40,602 nucleotides of DNA from CAZVJU01 sp964627195 (GTDB taxonomy: Bacteria; Patescibacteriota; Microgenomatia; UBA8517): assembly GCA_964627195.1 (NCBI GenBank), contig CAZVJU010000009.1, forward strand, positions 1-40,602, given 5' to 3'. The notes beneath the pieces were generated by a model, which saw only the letters and a program-made list of their open reading frames with translations, had not been told where the DNA came from and searched no databases. A program made the translations under genes and the position numbers. Shown here piece after piece: positions 14,966 through 23,555 of this stretch (position 1 is the first letter of the stretch; every line of letters starts with the position of its first letter).

Positions 14966-15981
14966 TGAAAGTGCTCGTTACGGGCGGTGCAGGTTACATC
15001 GGCAGTCATACCTGCCTCGAGCTCCTCAAAGAAAATCATGAAGTAATTGTTACCGATAACCTGAGTAACAGTAAAGAAATCAGCCTGAAAAGGGTCGAGG
15101 CTCTCGCCAAAAAAAATATTATATTTCGGAAAGTCGATCTTCTTGACTACACCATCCTCAATAAAACATTTGCCGACTTTTCTATCGATGCAGTTATCCA
15201 CTTTGCCGGTAAAAAGGCCGTTGGCGAATCGGTAAAAAGTCCTTTGGATTACTACAAAAACAACTTTGTAGGAACGCTTAATTTATTGGAAGTAATGCGG
15301 GAACATCATGTCAAAAAAATAATTTTCAGCTCATCATGTACGGTATATGGTGATCCCAAAAAAGTTCCGATTACTGAAGATGCTCCGTTATCAAACCCGG
15401 CCAGTCCTTATGGACGAACAAAACTTTTTATCGAGCAGATGTTACAAGACTTATACCAATCGGATACCAACTGGCACATAATGTTACTACGCTATTTCAA
15501 TCCGGTCGGGGCGGACCCGAGCGGCCAAATTGGAGAAGACCCTAATGGTATTCCGACCAACTTATTTCCATTCATTACAGGTGTGGCAGTTGGAAAATTG
15601 CCAAAGTTATCTGTCTTCGGGAACGACTATAAAACACCCGACGGAACTTGCATCAGAGATTACATACACGTTAGCGACCTAGCATACGGCCACGTCAAGG
15701 CACTTACCAAACTTACTAAAGAGCCGGGAATAAGTGTTTATAATCTAGGTACAGGCAAAGGCTACAGCGTTTTAGAAGTAATAAATACTTTTAAAAAAGT
15801 TACCGGAAAAGACATCCCCTTCGAATTTGTCCCAAGAAGGGCTGGAGATATAACTGCCGCTTACGCCGATTACTCCAAAGCCAAAAAAGAACTGGGGTGG
15901 GTTGCCCAAAAAACTCTCGAAGATATGTGCCGGGACGCTTGGCACTTCCAATCTCTTAATCCCAACGGCTACGAAAACTAG
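14965..15981 (+). CDS. galE: UDP-glucose 4-epimerase
   Basis: This 338-residue extended short-chain dehydrogenase interconverts UDP-glucose and UDP-galactose for surface polysaccharide precursors. The N-terminal Rossmann motif GGAGYIGSH (residues 7-15) binds NAD. The catalytic segment SSSCTVYG is followed by SPYGRTKLFIE, giving the Tyr-x-x-x-Lys pair. Further family marks are LLRYFNPVGADPSG and the GTCIRDYIHVSDLA strand. Length and order are normal for GalE. It is transcribed from its own extended -10 promoter and faces the ABC transporter genes tail to tail. Confidence 0.95.
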   Translation: MKVLVTGGAGYIGSHTCLELLKENHEVIVTDNLSNSKEISLKRVEALAKKNIIFRKVDLLDYTILNKTFADFSIDAVIHFAGKKAVGESVKSPLDYYKNNFVGTLNLLEVMREHHVKKIIFSSSCTVYGDPKKVPITEDAPLSNPASPYGRTKLFIEQMLQDLYQSDTNWHIMLLRYFNPVGADPSGQIGEDPNGIPTNLFPFITGVAVGKLPKLSVFGNDYKTPDGTCIRDYIHVSDLAYGHVKALTKLTKEPGISVYNLGTGKGYSVLEVINTFKKVTGKDIPFEFVPRRAGDITAAYADYSKAKKELGWVAQKTLEDMCRDAWHFQSLNPNGYEN

Positions 15982-16004
15982 ACTAAAATTTTTTTATATT
16001 TCCC

Positions 16005-16784
16005 TCAGATTTTTAAAACCTTTTTAACTATGTACGAGAAGATGTATAGGATTACACTAACTGCCACGACTACGGCTCCAACCGAAAGGCTTGAGTTTAC
16101 TGCAATTATAATTCCTAAAATAGCAGAAATAATTCCAAAGGCAACAGAGACCAAAAAGTAACTGCTAATACTTTTTGTCAGATTTTTTGCCGCAACCGCC
16201 GGGACAATTACTAATGCTCCCATCAGAAGTGTTCCCACAAACTTGATGCCTAAAGAAACAATCAAACCCACCAAAAGCATATATATTAAGTTAACTGCGT
16301 GAACTTTAATCCCACTGGTTTCAGCCATCTCTTCGGAAACAATTGAAATTAATAACTTTTTTGAAATAAAGAAAGTAACAACTATAACTACCAAAGAGAA
16401 AAAGATTGTAATAAAACCATCTATAAGCGTTAAATTTTCAATATTTCCAAAAAGTGCCTCTAAAAGCTCAACTTCATCCGTAAGTAAAACTCCTAAAGCT
16501 AAACTTGCCGTAAAAAAAACACCAACTAAGGCCTCAGGATATGTATCCGAAGACTTTTCCAAATACCAAATCCCGAGAACTGCAAGAGTAAGAGCGATAA
16601 AAGCACCTACTGTCGGGTTTATGGATAAGCTTATCGCAATTGCCATGCCAGGCAGGGCAACATGCGTCAGAGCATCTCCGACGAGAGCCATGCGTTTAAG
16701 AATCATTATTGATCCTAAATATGCCGAGGCTGCGGCGACAAAACCGCCGACAAGTGCTATAAATAAAAGATTATTTTCCATCAT
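16005..16784 (-). CDS. Metal ABC transporter permease (ZnuB/MntB family)
   Basis: A 259-residue permease of the ABC-3 family that imports Zn or Mn. Signature sequences include AYLGSIMILKRMALVGDALTHVALPGMAIA near the N-terminus, with the conserved SHALPG-like loop, and LVGLIVSLGIKFVGTLLMGALVIVPAVAAKNL in the second half. About eight membrane helices are visible. It follows the ATPase gene by 10 bp. No periplasmic metal-binding protein gene is in the window, so that part must be elsewhere or replaced. Confidence 0.9.
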   Translation of the reverse strand: MMENNLLFIALVGGFVAAASAYLGSIMILKRMALVGDALTHVALPGMAIAISLSINPTVGAFIALTLAVLGIWYLEKSSDTYPEALVGVFFTASLALGVLLTDEVELLEALFGNIENLTLIDGFITIFFSLVVIVVTFFISKKLLISIVSEEMAETSGIKVHAVNLIYMLLVGLIVSLGIKFVGTLLMGALVIVPAVAAKNLTKSISSYFLVSVAFGIISAILGIIIAVNSSLSVGAVVVAVSVILYIFSYIVKKVLKI

Positions 16785-16794
16785 AATTTAAAAT

Positions 16795-17520
16795 TTAATG
16801 ATGATGCTGATGATGTTTATAAAGATGAACCTCTTCTCCAAATAATCTATCGATGACTTCTTTACTCATTACTTTTCCTGGTGGACCATAACAGATATTT
16901 TCTTTATTTAAACAAAGTACTTTACTGGTGTGTTTCTCAACTACGTCAAGCTCGTGCGATATCAAAAGAATAGTTAAGTTATGCTCCTTTTTTAATTTGT
17001 CAAGCATTGTATATACCGTTTCTTCGCCAACAATATCCACCCCGGAGGTTGGTTCATCAAATAAAAGTACATCAGGAGCCCCCAATAGCGACCAGGCTAT
17101 TAATACTCTTTGAAATTCACCCCCCGAAAGATCTCCAAGTCTGCTTTGCAAAATGTGTTTTTCGAAGTTATCAGTATATACACCTTTATCATTCAAACCG
17201 ACTGAAAACAAAGAGTTTTTAATATTCTCGAAGTTTTTATCTTTAAGGCTTAAAAATTCAAGAGTAGTTAATGGAAGTTCATTTCCAACATAAAGTTTTT
17301 GAGGAACGTAGCTAATCTTGATATTTTTTCTCCAGGAAACAGATCCGGTATATGGTATTAAGTTTAATATCGCCCTAAAGAGAGTGGTTTTCCCAGCACC
17401 ATTGGGTCCAATTACAGCCAAGGTATCTCCCGTTTCAACAGCAAAACTTACTTTATTAAGAATCAGGTGTCCGTTTTTAATGACAGTCAAATCTTTAACT
17501 TCTAACACAATTTCACTCAT
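16795..17520 (-). CDS. Metal ABC transporter ATP-binding protein with His-rich C-terminus
   Basis: A 241-residue ATPase: Walker A GPNGAGKTT, signature LSGGEFQRVLIA, Walker B VLLFDEPTSGVD and switch His in LLISHELD. The frame is open upstream to 17649, but homology begins at MSEIVLEVKDLTV, so I use the ATG at 17520. The C-terminus ends in HLYKHHQHHH, a metal-binding tail that points to zinc or a similar ion. A TTGTAT ... TATAAA promoter on the minus strand ends only a few bases before the ATG, so this mRNA may also be leaderless. It is divergent from the peptidase gene, with 49 bp between starts. Confidence 0.92.
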   Translation of the reverse strand: MSEIVLEVKDLTVIKNGHLILNKVSFAVETGDTLAVIGPNGAGKTTLFRAILNLIPYTGSVSWRKNIKISYVPQKLYVGNELPLTTLEFLSLKDKNFENIKNSLFSVGLNDKGVYTDNFEKHILQSRLGDLSGGEFQRVLIAWSLLGAPDVLLFDEPTSGVDIVGEETVYTMLDKLKKEHNLTILLISHELDVVEKHTSKVLCLNKENICYGPPGKVMSKEVIDRLFGEEVHLYKHHQHHH

Positions 17521-17569
17521 ATTTTTTATACTAGGAACATCTAATATGATACAATCTCGGGAGAGAAAA

Positions 17570-19342
17570 ATGAATAGTTTAAAAACCACTTGGGATTTAT
17601 CGCCCCTTTTTAAGTCGGATAATGATCCGACTATTGCAAAAGACCGCAAGGTTGCAGTAAGAGAAACAAGTCGCTTCGTTAAAAAGTGGGAGTCGCGAAC
17701 GGACTATCTCAAAGATCCGAAAATATTACTGGAGGCGCTTGATGACTATGAAAAATGGGCAAGATTTTATGGCTACAACTATCGGGAAAGTTATTACTTT
17801 GATCTTCGGCATTCAGTCAATCAACCTGACCCAAAAATAAAGGCCAAAGTTAATCAGGCAGAAGAACTTGCCCAAAAATTACAAAATGCAATTCAATTTT
17901 TTGAACTACGGGTAGCTAAGATTGACTCAAAGCTTCAAAAAAAATTCCTGACTTATAACCCTCTTTCTCCTTACAAACACTTTCTGGAGAAACTTTTCGA
18001 AGCGCAAAAACATTTGCTAACCGAACCCGAAGAAAAAATAATGACTTTGAAAAGCACTACTTCTTATACCAACTGGGTCAGAATGACATCGACCTTTTTG
18101 ACGAAAGAAGAACGGGATGGAAAAAATTTCTCGGAACTTTTAGGGCTCATGAATAATAAAAATAAAAAGATCCGTGATTCTGCAGCAGTATCATTCAACG
18201 AAATTTTGAGAGCGCATGTGGAAGTTGCAGAGCACGAATTAAACTCAGTTTTGCAAAACAAAAAGATAAATGATGAATTACGAAAGTACAACCGACCGGA
18301 CCAGGCTCGCCACGTCGGAGACGATGTTGATACCACAACTGTCGATACAGTTATAGAAACTGTTACGAGGCACTTTGATATATCAAAGAAGTACTACGAA
18401 CTGAAGGCAAAACTTTTTGGAGTAGCAAAACTTGCCTACCACGAGCGAAATGTGGAATACGGAAAAATTGCCAAAAAGTACAGTCTTGAAGAATCGGTCA
18501 GAATTATTAAACAGACTCTAACACATCTTGATTCTGACTTTGTAGAGATTTTTCGAGCGTTCTTGAACGAAGGACGTGTTGACGTTTACCCGAAAAAAGG
18601 TAAGAAGAGCGGCGCTTTTTGTGTTTATGGATTGATCACTCATCCAAGCTACATTCTCCTTAACTATAACAATCTTTTGGATGATGTACGGACTTTCGCT
18701 CATGAGCTCGGGCACGGCATAAATGACGAACTTATGAGAAAGATTCAGAACTCTCTAAATTTTGGAACTCCGACTTCAACTGCCGAAGTTGCAAGCACAT
18801 TTTTTGAAGATTTTGTAATTCAGGAGTTATTAAATAAAGCTGACGACGAAACAAAACTTATCTTTATGATGGCAAAATTAAATCAAGATGTATCAAGTAT
18901 TTTCAGGCAAATTGCTTTTTATAACTTTGAGACAGAGCTTCATCGGGAATTCAGAAAGATCGGCTATCTGTCTAAAGACGCCATCGGGAAAATTTTCCAA
19001 AAGCATATGGTATCTTATATGGGGGAAGCTATCGAACAGTCAAAGGGAGCAGAGAATTGGTGGACTTATGTCGAGCACTTCAGATATTTCTTCTACGTTT
19101 ACTCCTATGCAAGTGGGCTTTTGATTTCTAAATCTTTACAGGCGTCGGTCAAAAAGGATCCAAAATTTATCGAAAAAGTAAAAGATTTTTTGTCTGCCGG
19201 TTCTTCCGACTCCCCCAAAAATATTTTTGCACAATTAGGAATTGACATCACCGACAAAAAATTTTGGAAAAAAGGAATTTCTGAAGTTGATACACTGCTT
19301 ACTAAGACAGAAAAGTTAGCGAAAAAACTAAGGAAAATATAA
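17570..19342 (+). CDS. pepF: M3-family oligoendopeptidase (PepF-like)
   Basis: A 590-residue zinc metallopeptidase that degrades oligopeptides in the cytoplasm. The catalytic HExxH reads HELGH within FAHELGHGIND, and the third zinc ligand is in the downstream helix STAEVASTFFEDFV. The N-terminal half is the helical domain typical of oligoendopeptidase F (MNSLKTTWDLSPLF start, then SRFVKKW). The frame opens far upstream at 17318 antisense to the ABC gene, but GGGAGAG sits before the ATG at 17570 and homology begins there. A TGATACAAT extended -10 lies just upstream. The single-domain length is normal. Confidence 0.93.
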   Translation: MNSLKTTWDLSPLFKSDNDPTIAKDRKVAVRETSRFVKKWESRTDYLKDPKILLEALDDYEKWARFYGYNYRESYYFDLRHSVNQPDPKIKAKVNQAEELAQKLQNAIQFFELRVAKIDSKLQKKFLTYNPLSPYKHFLEKLFEAQKHLLTEPEEKIMTLKSTTSYTNWVRMTSTFLTKEERDGKNFSELLGLMNNKNKKIRDSAAVSFNEILRAHVEVAEHELNSVLQNKKINDELRKYNRPDQARHVGDDVDTTTVDTVIETVTRHFDISKKYYELKAKLFGVAKLAYHERNVEYGKIAKKYSLEESVRIIKQTLTHLDSDFVEIFRAFLNEGRVDVYPKKGKKSGAFCVYGLITHPSYILLNYNNLLDDVRTFAHELGHGINDELMRKIQNSLNFGTPTSTAEVASTFFEDFVIQELLNKADDETKLIFMMAKLNQDVSSIFRQIAFYNFETELHREFRKIGYLSKDAIGKIFQKHMVSYMGEAIEQSKGAENWWTYVEHFRYFFYVYSYASGLLISKSLQASVKKDPKFIEKVKDFLSAGSSDSPKNIFAQLGIDITDKKFWKKGISEVDTLLTKTEKLAKKLRKI

Positions 19343-19351
19343 GATTAACTT

Positions 19352-19756
19352 ATGGTTAGAAATGGAAAAAGTGGATTCGCCGTTTTATTTTTACTTTTTA
19401 TTATTGGATCAATTTCAGTTATCAGTTTCTTGATAGCTTTTAAAAAAATTCCAATACAGTTTGGTAACTTCAATAAGCCTTTAATAGAAGTCCAACAAGA
19501 TATTAAAGAAAATAGTGCTTCCCCCGAAACATTAACCCCTTCTCAGGTTAATGTTAGGATCTCTCCAACAATCCGACCAAACTCGACTAGAAACAGTCAA
19601 ACTGGCTCCACACCATATGCAACACAAAACACACCCACTCCAACTTCTCAACCAGGAATTCAATCAACCTCTACACCTATCCCAACTTCAGTCTCAACAA
19701 ATCCCGGTAAAGGAAAACAAAAGCCTAGTGAAGTACCCACTTCCACAGGAGGATAG
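19352..19756 (+). CDS. Membrane-anchored Ser/Thr/Pro-rich hypothetical protein
   Basis: The 134-residue protein has one membrane helix (AVLFLLFIIGSISVISFLIAF, about 9-29) and then a low-complexity tail of about 90 residues rich in Thr, Ser, Pro, Gln and Asn (for example TPTPTSQPGIQSTSTPIPTS). The tail has no folded-domain signature and probably lies outside the cell as a spacer or glycosylated stalk. It starts 9 bp after pepF and may be read from the same transcript. No family is recognised. Confidence 0.6.
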   Translation: MVRNGKSGFAVLFLLFIIGSISVISFLIAFKKIPIQFGNFNKPLIEVQQDIKENSASPETLTPSQVNVRISPTIRPNSTRNSQTGSTPYATQNTPTPTSQPGIQSTSTPIPTSVSTNPGKGKQKPSEVPTSTGG

Positions 19757-19844
19757 TTACTAATTAGCATCACAGTAATGAAACTATTCTTAAGCTACAC
19801 GCTCCTTGAGGGCGCTGTAAGCGAAGCTTGGCATTGCTTTTCAA

Positions 19845-21128
19845 TCACGCTACGCGTTCTTTCAAAGCACTGTAGAACTTTTGAAGATAATCTTCGGCAC
19901 GAACCCAATGGTACTCACCCAATCCGCGTTCGGCCAAATTTCTCTCAACATTAGCTAAAACCCGCAAATGCGCCAGTTTGGCTGCTTGGAAAAGCGAAAT
20001 TCTGTAAACCTCTGCATAGTACTGTCTTGCGGTTTCCTCAACATCAGCTGCCTCTTTTACGTCTTCTTTACCGCTTAAATCCTGCCAAAGTTTAACCTCC
20101 AACGAAGTTGCCAATGACGGTTCAAAAGCAAGCTTCAACTCATCCTTAATCAACTGATAAAACTTTTTTAATGGCGTTTTGGCTTTCTCCCATTTTTCCT
20201 GCTCGCCTTCGATAATAGCTTGAGTCATCAAAAACGCGGCTTCGATAGCAAGATCTTTGGAAAGGCCGAATTGTTCTTTCAGGTGCTGAATTGCATAGTC
20301 CCGGAAACGGGTTCCTTCCGGAATTTTTCTTAGCCTCCACCAGTTAAGCTCGAATTTTGCAGCCAGTTCGGGTTTAAATTTAAGATGTTCAACTGCATCG
20401 TTTCCTCCAAATCTCCTTCGGCGTCTTGAATAATCAAGAATTGCAGATCGTAACTTGTCGGGAGTGAAATCAGGAAAATGATCAGCTTCCCAATAGGTTT
20501 CAGCGTAGTGTGATTGCCAAAGTAAAAGCCCGCTCGTCCGCTGCTCCCCTGAAGTACGAATCATTAAATCAGGATAAGGATAGGGCTGATCCTTGGTATC
20601 CATATAACTATCAATAAGCTTCACATCTACAGATTCGGATTTTACCCCGTCGTGAATTATCTTTTGAACCGCCCGCACGAGTTCATCCTGTCCGCCGTAA
20701 TCTAGAGCCAAATTTAATACATGCTTTTTATTATTTCTGGTTTCCGCCTCAGCTTTCGCAATTGCTTCTATTACAAATCTCGGCAATCTGTCTTTCCGCC
20801 CAAGATGAACAATTCTTACGCCGTCTTTCTTTGCTTCCTTTAAATGAGCGTTGAGTTGATGAGTAATTGCTTTCATCAAAAAGTCAGACTCATCTTTCGG
20901 CCGCTCCAGCCAATTTTCAGTGGAGAGCCCCCAGGCGGTATAAGTGTGAATTCCCCAGGCTCGGACTGCACGAGTCAATTTCACCATATTCTTAATTCCT
21001 GCCATGTGGCCTTCTTGGGGAGTTAATCCATGGGCTCGTGCCCAGCGGCGGTCACCATCAGGGATAATAACAATATGATCCGGAATTTTCGTTCCGGCAG
21101 GAAGTTTCAAGGCATCTATCCGCGGCAT
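19845..21128 (-). CDS. uppS: Isoprenyl transferase (cis-prenyl/undecaprenyl diphosphate synthase) with long C-terminal extension
   Basis: The first 245 or so residues form a cis-prenyltransferase that extends an allylic diphosphate with IPP to make the lipid carrier for cell-wall precursors. Motifs: IIPDGDRRWARAHG (catalytic D24; the usual Asn of DGNRR is Asp), WGLSTENWLERP, LNLALDYGGQDELVRA and LMIRTSGEQRTSGLLLWQSHYAETYW. About 180 extra residues follow, helical and rich in Lys, Glu and Ala, making 427 residues against a usual 230-260. The extension has no motif I can name. It is the last gene of the mevalonate operon, 28 bp after the trans-prenyl synthase, so pathway supply and carrier synthesis are linked. 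Confidence 0.93.
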   Translation of the reverse strand: MPRIDALKLPAGTKIPDHIVIIPDGDRRWARAHGLTPQEGHMAGIKNMVKLTRAVRAWGIHTYTAWGLSTENWLERPKDESDFLMKAITHQLNAHLKEAKKDGVRIVHLGRKDRLPRFVIEAIAKAEAETRNNKKHVLNLALDYGGQDELVRAVQKIIHDGVKSESVDVKLIDSYMDTKDQPYPYPDLMIRTSGEQRTSGLLLWQSHYAETYWEADHFPDFTPDKLRSAILDYSRRRRRFGGNDAVEHLKFKPELAAKFELNWWRLRKIPEGTRFRDYAIQHLKEQFGLSKDLAIEAAFLMTQAIIEGEQEKWEKAKTPLKKFYQLIKDELKLAFEPSLATSLEVKLWQDLSGKEDVKEAADVEETARQYYAEVYRISLFQAAKLAHLRVLANVERNLAERGLGEYHWVRAEDYLQKFYSALKERVA

Positions 21129-21156
21129 GCTTGAAATTATACCACAAGATCACCAA

Positions 21157-22233
21157 CTAATGATCCCGTTCCAAAATAAAAGTAATTAAGTTTTTAAATT
21201 CTTGTCTCTCTGGTTTTTTTGACAAGAATTTTAAATCATTATCAAAAATACTCTCTGCTTTTTCCTTATGCTTTCTCGCAAGCTTTCTAGCATAATCTAC
21301 ACTTTTATATTCATGCATTTTATTTATAACCCAAAGGATTTCTTCTTCCGTTTTCTCATTTCTAGATTTCTTTAGTATGAAAGTTAACTTTTCCTTATCT
21401 TTACCTCCTGCCACTCTTAATAAATGGCCCAATAATATTGTTCTTTTACCTTCAAAAATATCATTTCCTACCTGTTTTTTAAGACCTTTGAAATCAGATG
21501 TAACATCTAAGATATCATCGACTAACTGAAAAACTCTTCCGAGTTGTAAGCCAAATTTGGTCAGAAGTTGCAGTTGAGTTGGAGTAGCATCTGCGATAAT
21601 CGCACCCAACCTAATGGGCCCAGCAATCGTGTAGTATGAGCTCTTGCTGTCGGCAACAAAATACCAGTCTTCGTCCGTTAAGTTAAGTTTGTTTTCCGTA
21701 AACCATTTAATATCAACAGTTTGCCCTAAAGTAGTACGCATCATAATACTATAAAATTCTTCAACGATCTTTTGACTCTTGTCTAAACCTAACTTTGATA
21801 AGTTATCAAAAAGAACTTTCCACATAATTGCATGTATAGAATCACCACTATTTATTGCAAGCGGGGGGTTATACATCCGATGTAGAGTAGGTTTTCCCCT
21901 TCTTTCTAGTGAATCATCTTCAATATCATCGTGAATTAAAATCCAATCTTCAGATAACTGCATGGCTGCTGCTGTTTTAAGAGCCTCTTCATTACTACCT
22001 CCCATGCATGAATTTGAAAGCATCAATAGAGTAGGCCTTAAATACTTCCCTTTTCTTTCAGAATATTCATTCGTCACTTTCCAATGAAAATTCTCTAAGT
22101 CTTTATATTTTTGAGGTATTTTAAATTCAGATGGGAAGTTTGGGCTTTTCAGGTATTTTTTTATCTCTGACCAAACTAACTTTTTATGGGTTTCTAATGT
22201 CCCGAGAGCCAAAATATATAAGTTTTTATCCAT
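21157..22233 (-). CDS. Trans-polyprenyl diphosphate synthase (FPP/GGPP synthase type)
   Basis: A 358-residue all-alpha prenyl synthase that joins IPP to allylic diphosphates. The first Asp-rich motif is DDIED at 102-106 in LIHDDIEDD, the second is DDILD in FQLVDDILDV, and GKYLRPTLLML holds the Lys/Arg site for diphosphate binding. Trp97 is five residues before the first Asp motif; a bulky residue there usually limits chain length, so a short product such as FPP or GGPP is likely. It starts 9 bp after idi and precedes the cis-prenyl synthase, which could use its product as primer. Confidence 0.93.
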   Translation of the reverse strand: MDKNLYILALGTLETHKKLVWSEIKKYLKSPNFPSEFKIPQKYKDLENFHWKVTNEYSERKGKYLRPTLLMLSNSCMGGSNEEALKTAAAMQLSEDWILIHDDIEDDSLERRGKPTLHRMYNPPLAINSGDSIHAIMWKVLFDNLSKLGLDKSQKIVEEFYSIMMRTTLGQTVDIKWFTENKLNLTDEDWYFVADSKSSYYTIAGPIRLGAIIADATPTQLQLLTKFGLQLGRVFQLVDDILDVTSDFKGLKKQVGNDIFEGKRTILLGHLLRVAGGKDKEKLTFILKKSRNEKTEEEILWVINKMHEYKSVDYARKLARKHKEKAESIFDNDLKFLSKKPERQEFKNLITFILERDH

Positions 22234-22242
22234 AGCGAGGAA

Positions 22243-22755
22243 TTATAACACTTTATCAACTATCATTTTAAACCATGGGGTATAAACTTTAGAATTTTCG
22301 TCTAAATCTTTTCTTAATTCTTCTATTGTCATCCATTTGTAATCAGCTGCTTCGTCGGGATTTAGATCAATGGGTCCATCATACACCCCCTCAAAGACCG
22401 CATCCAATTCATGCTCTCCCCAAGTCTCATCCATTTCCGCTTGGTAGGTAAATCTGAAAATTTCTGTAAGAGATGCTGAAAACCCCATTTCTTCCTGTAA
22501 TCTCCTATCTGCCGCAGAAGAATAACTTTCATCTTTATACGGATGACTACAACATGCACACGACCAGAAAAGAGGCCAGGTAGGCTTCTTCGTTGACCTT
22601 TTCTGAAGAAGCATCTTTTTTCTGTCAGGGGAAAATATTATAACCGATATTGCCCGATGTAAAGGAACCGGATTTTTATGAGCGGCAAACTTTTCTTTAT
22701 ACCCAATAACATTATCACTCTTATCGATTAATACAACTTTTACTTTATTTTTCAT
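22243..22755 (-). CDS. idi: Isopentenyl-diphosphate delta-isomerase, type I
   Basis: A 170-residue Nudix-fold enzyme that converts IPP to DMAPP, the starter for chain growth. Type I features are complete: metal-binding His26, His33 and His71, active-site Cys69 in WSCACCSHP, the AADRRLQEEMG Nudix-like helix and the catalytic Glu pair E114/E116 in WGEHELD. Length matches the short bacterial form. Archaea with mevalonate pathways more often use the unrelated flavin-dependent type II isomerase, so this operon mixes origins. Its start overlaps the isopentenyl phosphate kinase stop by 4 bp. Confidence 0.95.
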   Translation of the reverse strand: MKNKVKVVLIDKSDNVIGYKEKFAAHKNPVPLHRAISVIIFSPDRKKMLLQKRSTKKPTWPLFWSCACCSHPYKDESYSSAADRRLQEEMGFSASLTEIFRFTYQAEMDETWGEHELDAVFEGVYDGPIDLNPDEAADYKWMTIEELRKDLDENSKVYTPWFKMIVDKVL

Positions 22756-23555
22756 TTAAATATAATTTGTGTCCCGATCGTTTGTCCCGAAAGAGCTTTA
22801 TAAGTATTTCCTTTTAACAACGCGTTAAATATCACGCATTTCAACGGACGCACTTTAATTTGGTAAATTTCTTCTATTTTACCTCTCATACCTTTCGTTA
22901 CATCCAATGATCCTGACTCTGTTATGGAACTTAAAATAGACTTGTAGTTGTTATCATTAATCTCATCTATGTGGACAGCATTGTTATTCTTCCGGGGATC
23001 CGATTCATAAATTCCATCAACGTTCGTTCCAAAATAGAGTTCCTTTACTCCTAAGTGTTCAACAAGGTAAGGATTAATTTGATCTCCTGAAAGAATACGG
23101 AAAGTGTGGGATTTATCAATAACAGTATCGCCCCAAAGAAAAGGGGTTAACCCGCGATTCAATGCTTCACCAATGGTATCTATATATGCACTGATAATCC
23201 TTCCTTTATCTGTCTTAAAAATTGATGAGGACATTATGGGAAACAGGGGAACTTTATAAGAATGAAATACTCTGGCAATTCTGTTTGCCATATCCTGCAT
23301 GTTCGTCGTCGTGAGAACAAAACCAAAAGGATCCTTCTGAGAAGTTTCCGCATTCAATTGATATTTGTGTGCCAATGGATGACCAAAGGATCCTGCGCCC
23401 GAAGTAAACACTAGTCTACTGGAATGGTTTTTTTTCAACCATAAAGAAATATCCTGTGCGATGTGTTTGAGAACATCTACGTTAAGCGTAGAGTCTTTAT
23501 CTTTGTAAGTTACAACGCTTCCCCCTATCTTTAAAATTTTTACTTGGTTTCTCAT
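22752..23555 (-). CDS. Isopentenyl phosphate kinase
   Basis: A 267-residue amino-acid-kinase-family enzyme that phosphorylates isopentenyl phosphate to IPP. Visible features: LKIGGSVVTYKDKD at the N-terminus for phosphate binding, SGAGSFGHPLAHKY with the family-specific catalytic His, PFLWGDTVID, ILSGDQINPYLVEHLG and FGTNVDGIY. The GAGSFGH block separates it from glutamate-5-kinase and uridylate kinase relatives. It starts one base after the decarboxylase stop. Its presence, with no phosphomevalonate kinase, signals the archaeal-type alternative branch of the mevalonate pathway. Confidence 0.93.
   Translation of the reverse strand: MRNQVKILKIGGSVVTYKDKDSTLNVDVLKHIAQDISLWLKKNHSSRLVFTSGAGSFGHPLAHKYQLNAETSQKDPFGFVLTTTNMQDMANRIARVFHSYKVPLFPIMSSSIFKTDKGRIISAYIDTIGEALNRGLTPFLWGDTVIDKSHTFRILSGDQINPYLVEHLGVKELYFGTNVDGIYESDPRKNNNAVHIDEINDNNYKSILSSITESGSLDVTKGMRGKIEEIYQIKVRPLKCVIFNALLKGNTYKALSGQTIGTQIIFK

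Noticed and set aside
17318..17569. N-terminal extension of the M3 peptidase
   Set aside because: It is antisense to the ABC ATPase Walker A region; the ATG at 17570 has a ribosome binding site and begins the homology.
17521..17649. N-terminal extension of the metal ABC ATPase
   Set aside because: The 43 residues overlap the 5' end of the divergent peptidase gene and lack family similarity; the ATG at 17520 starts the normal domain.
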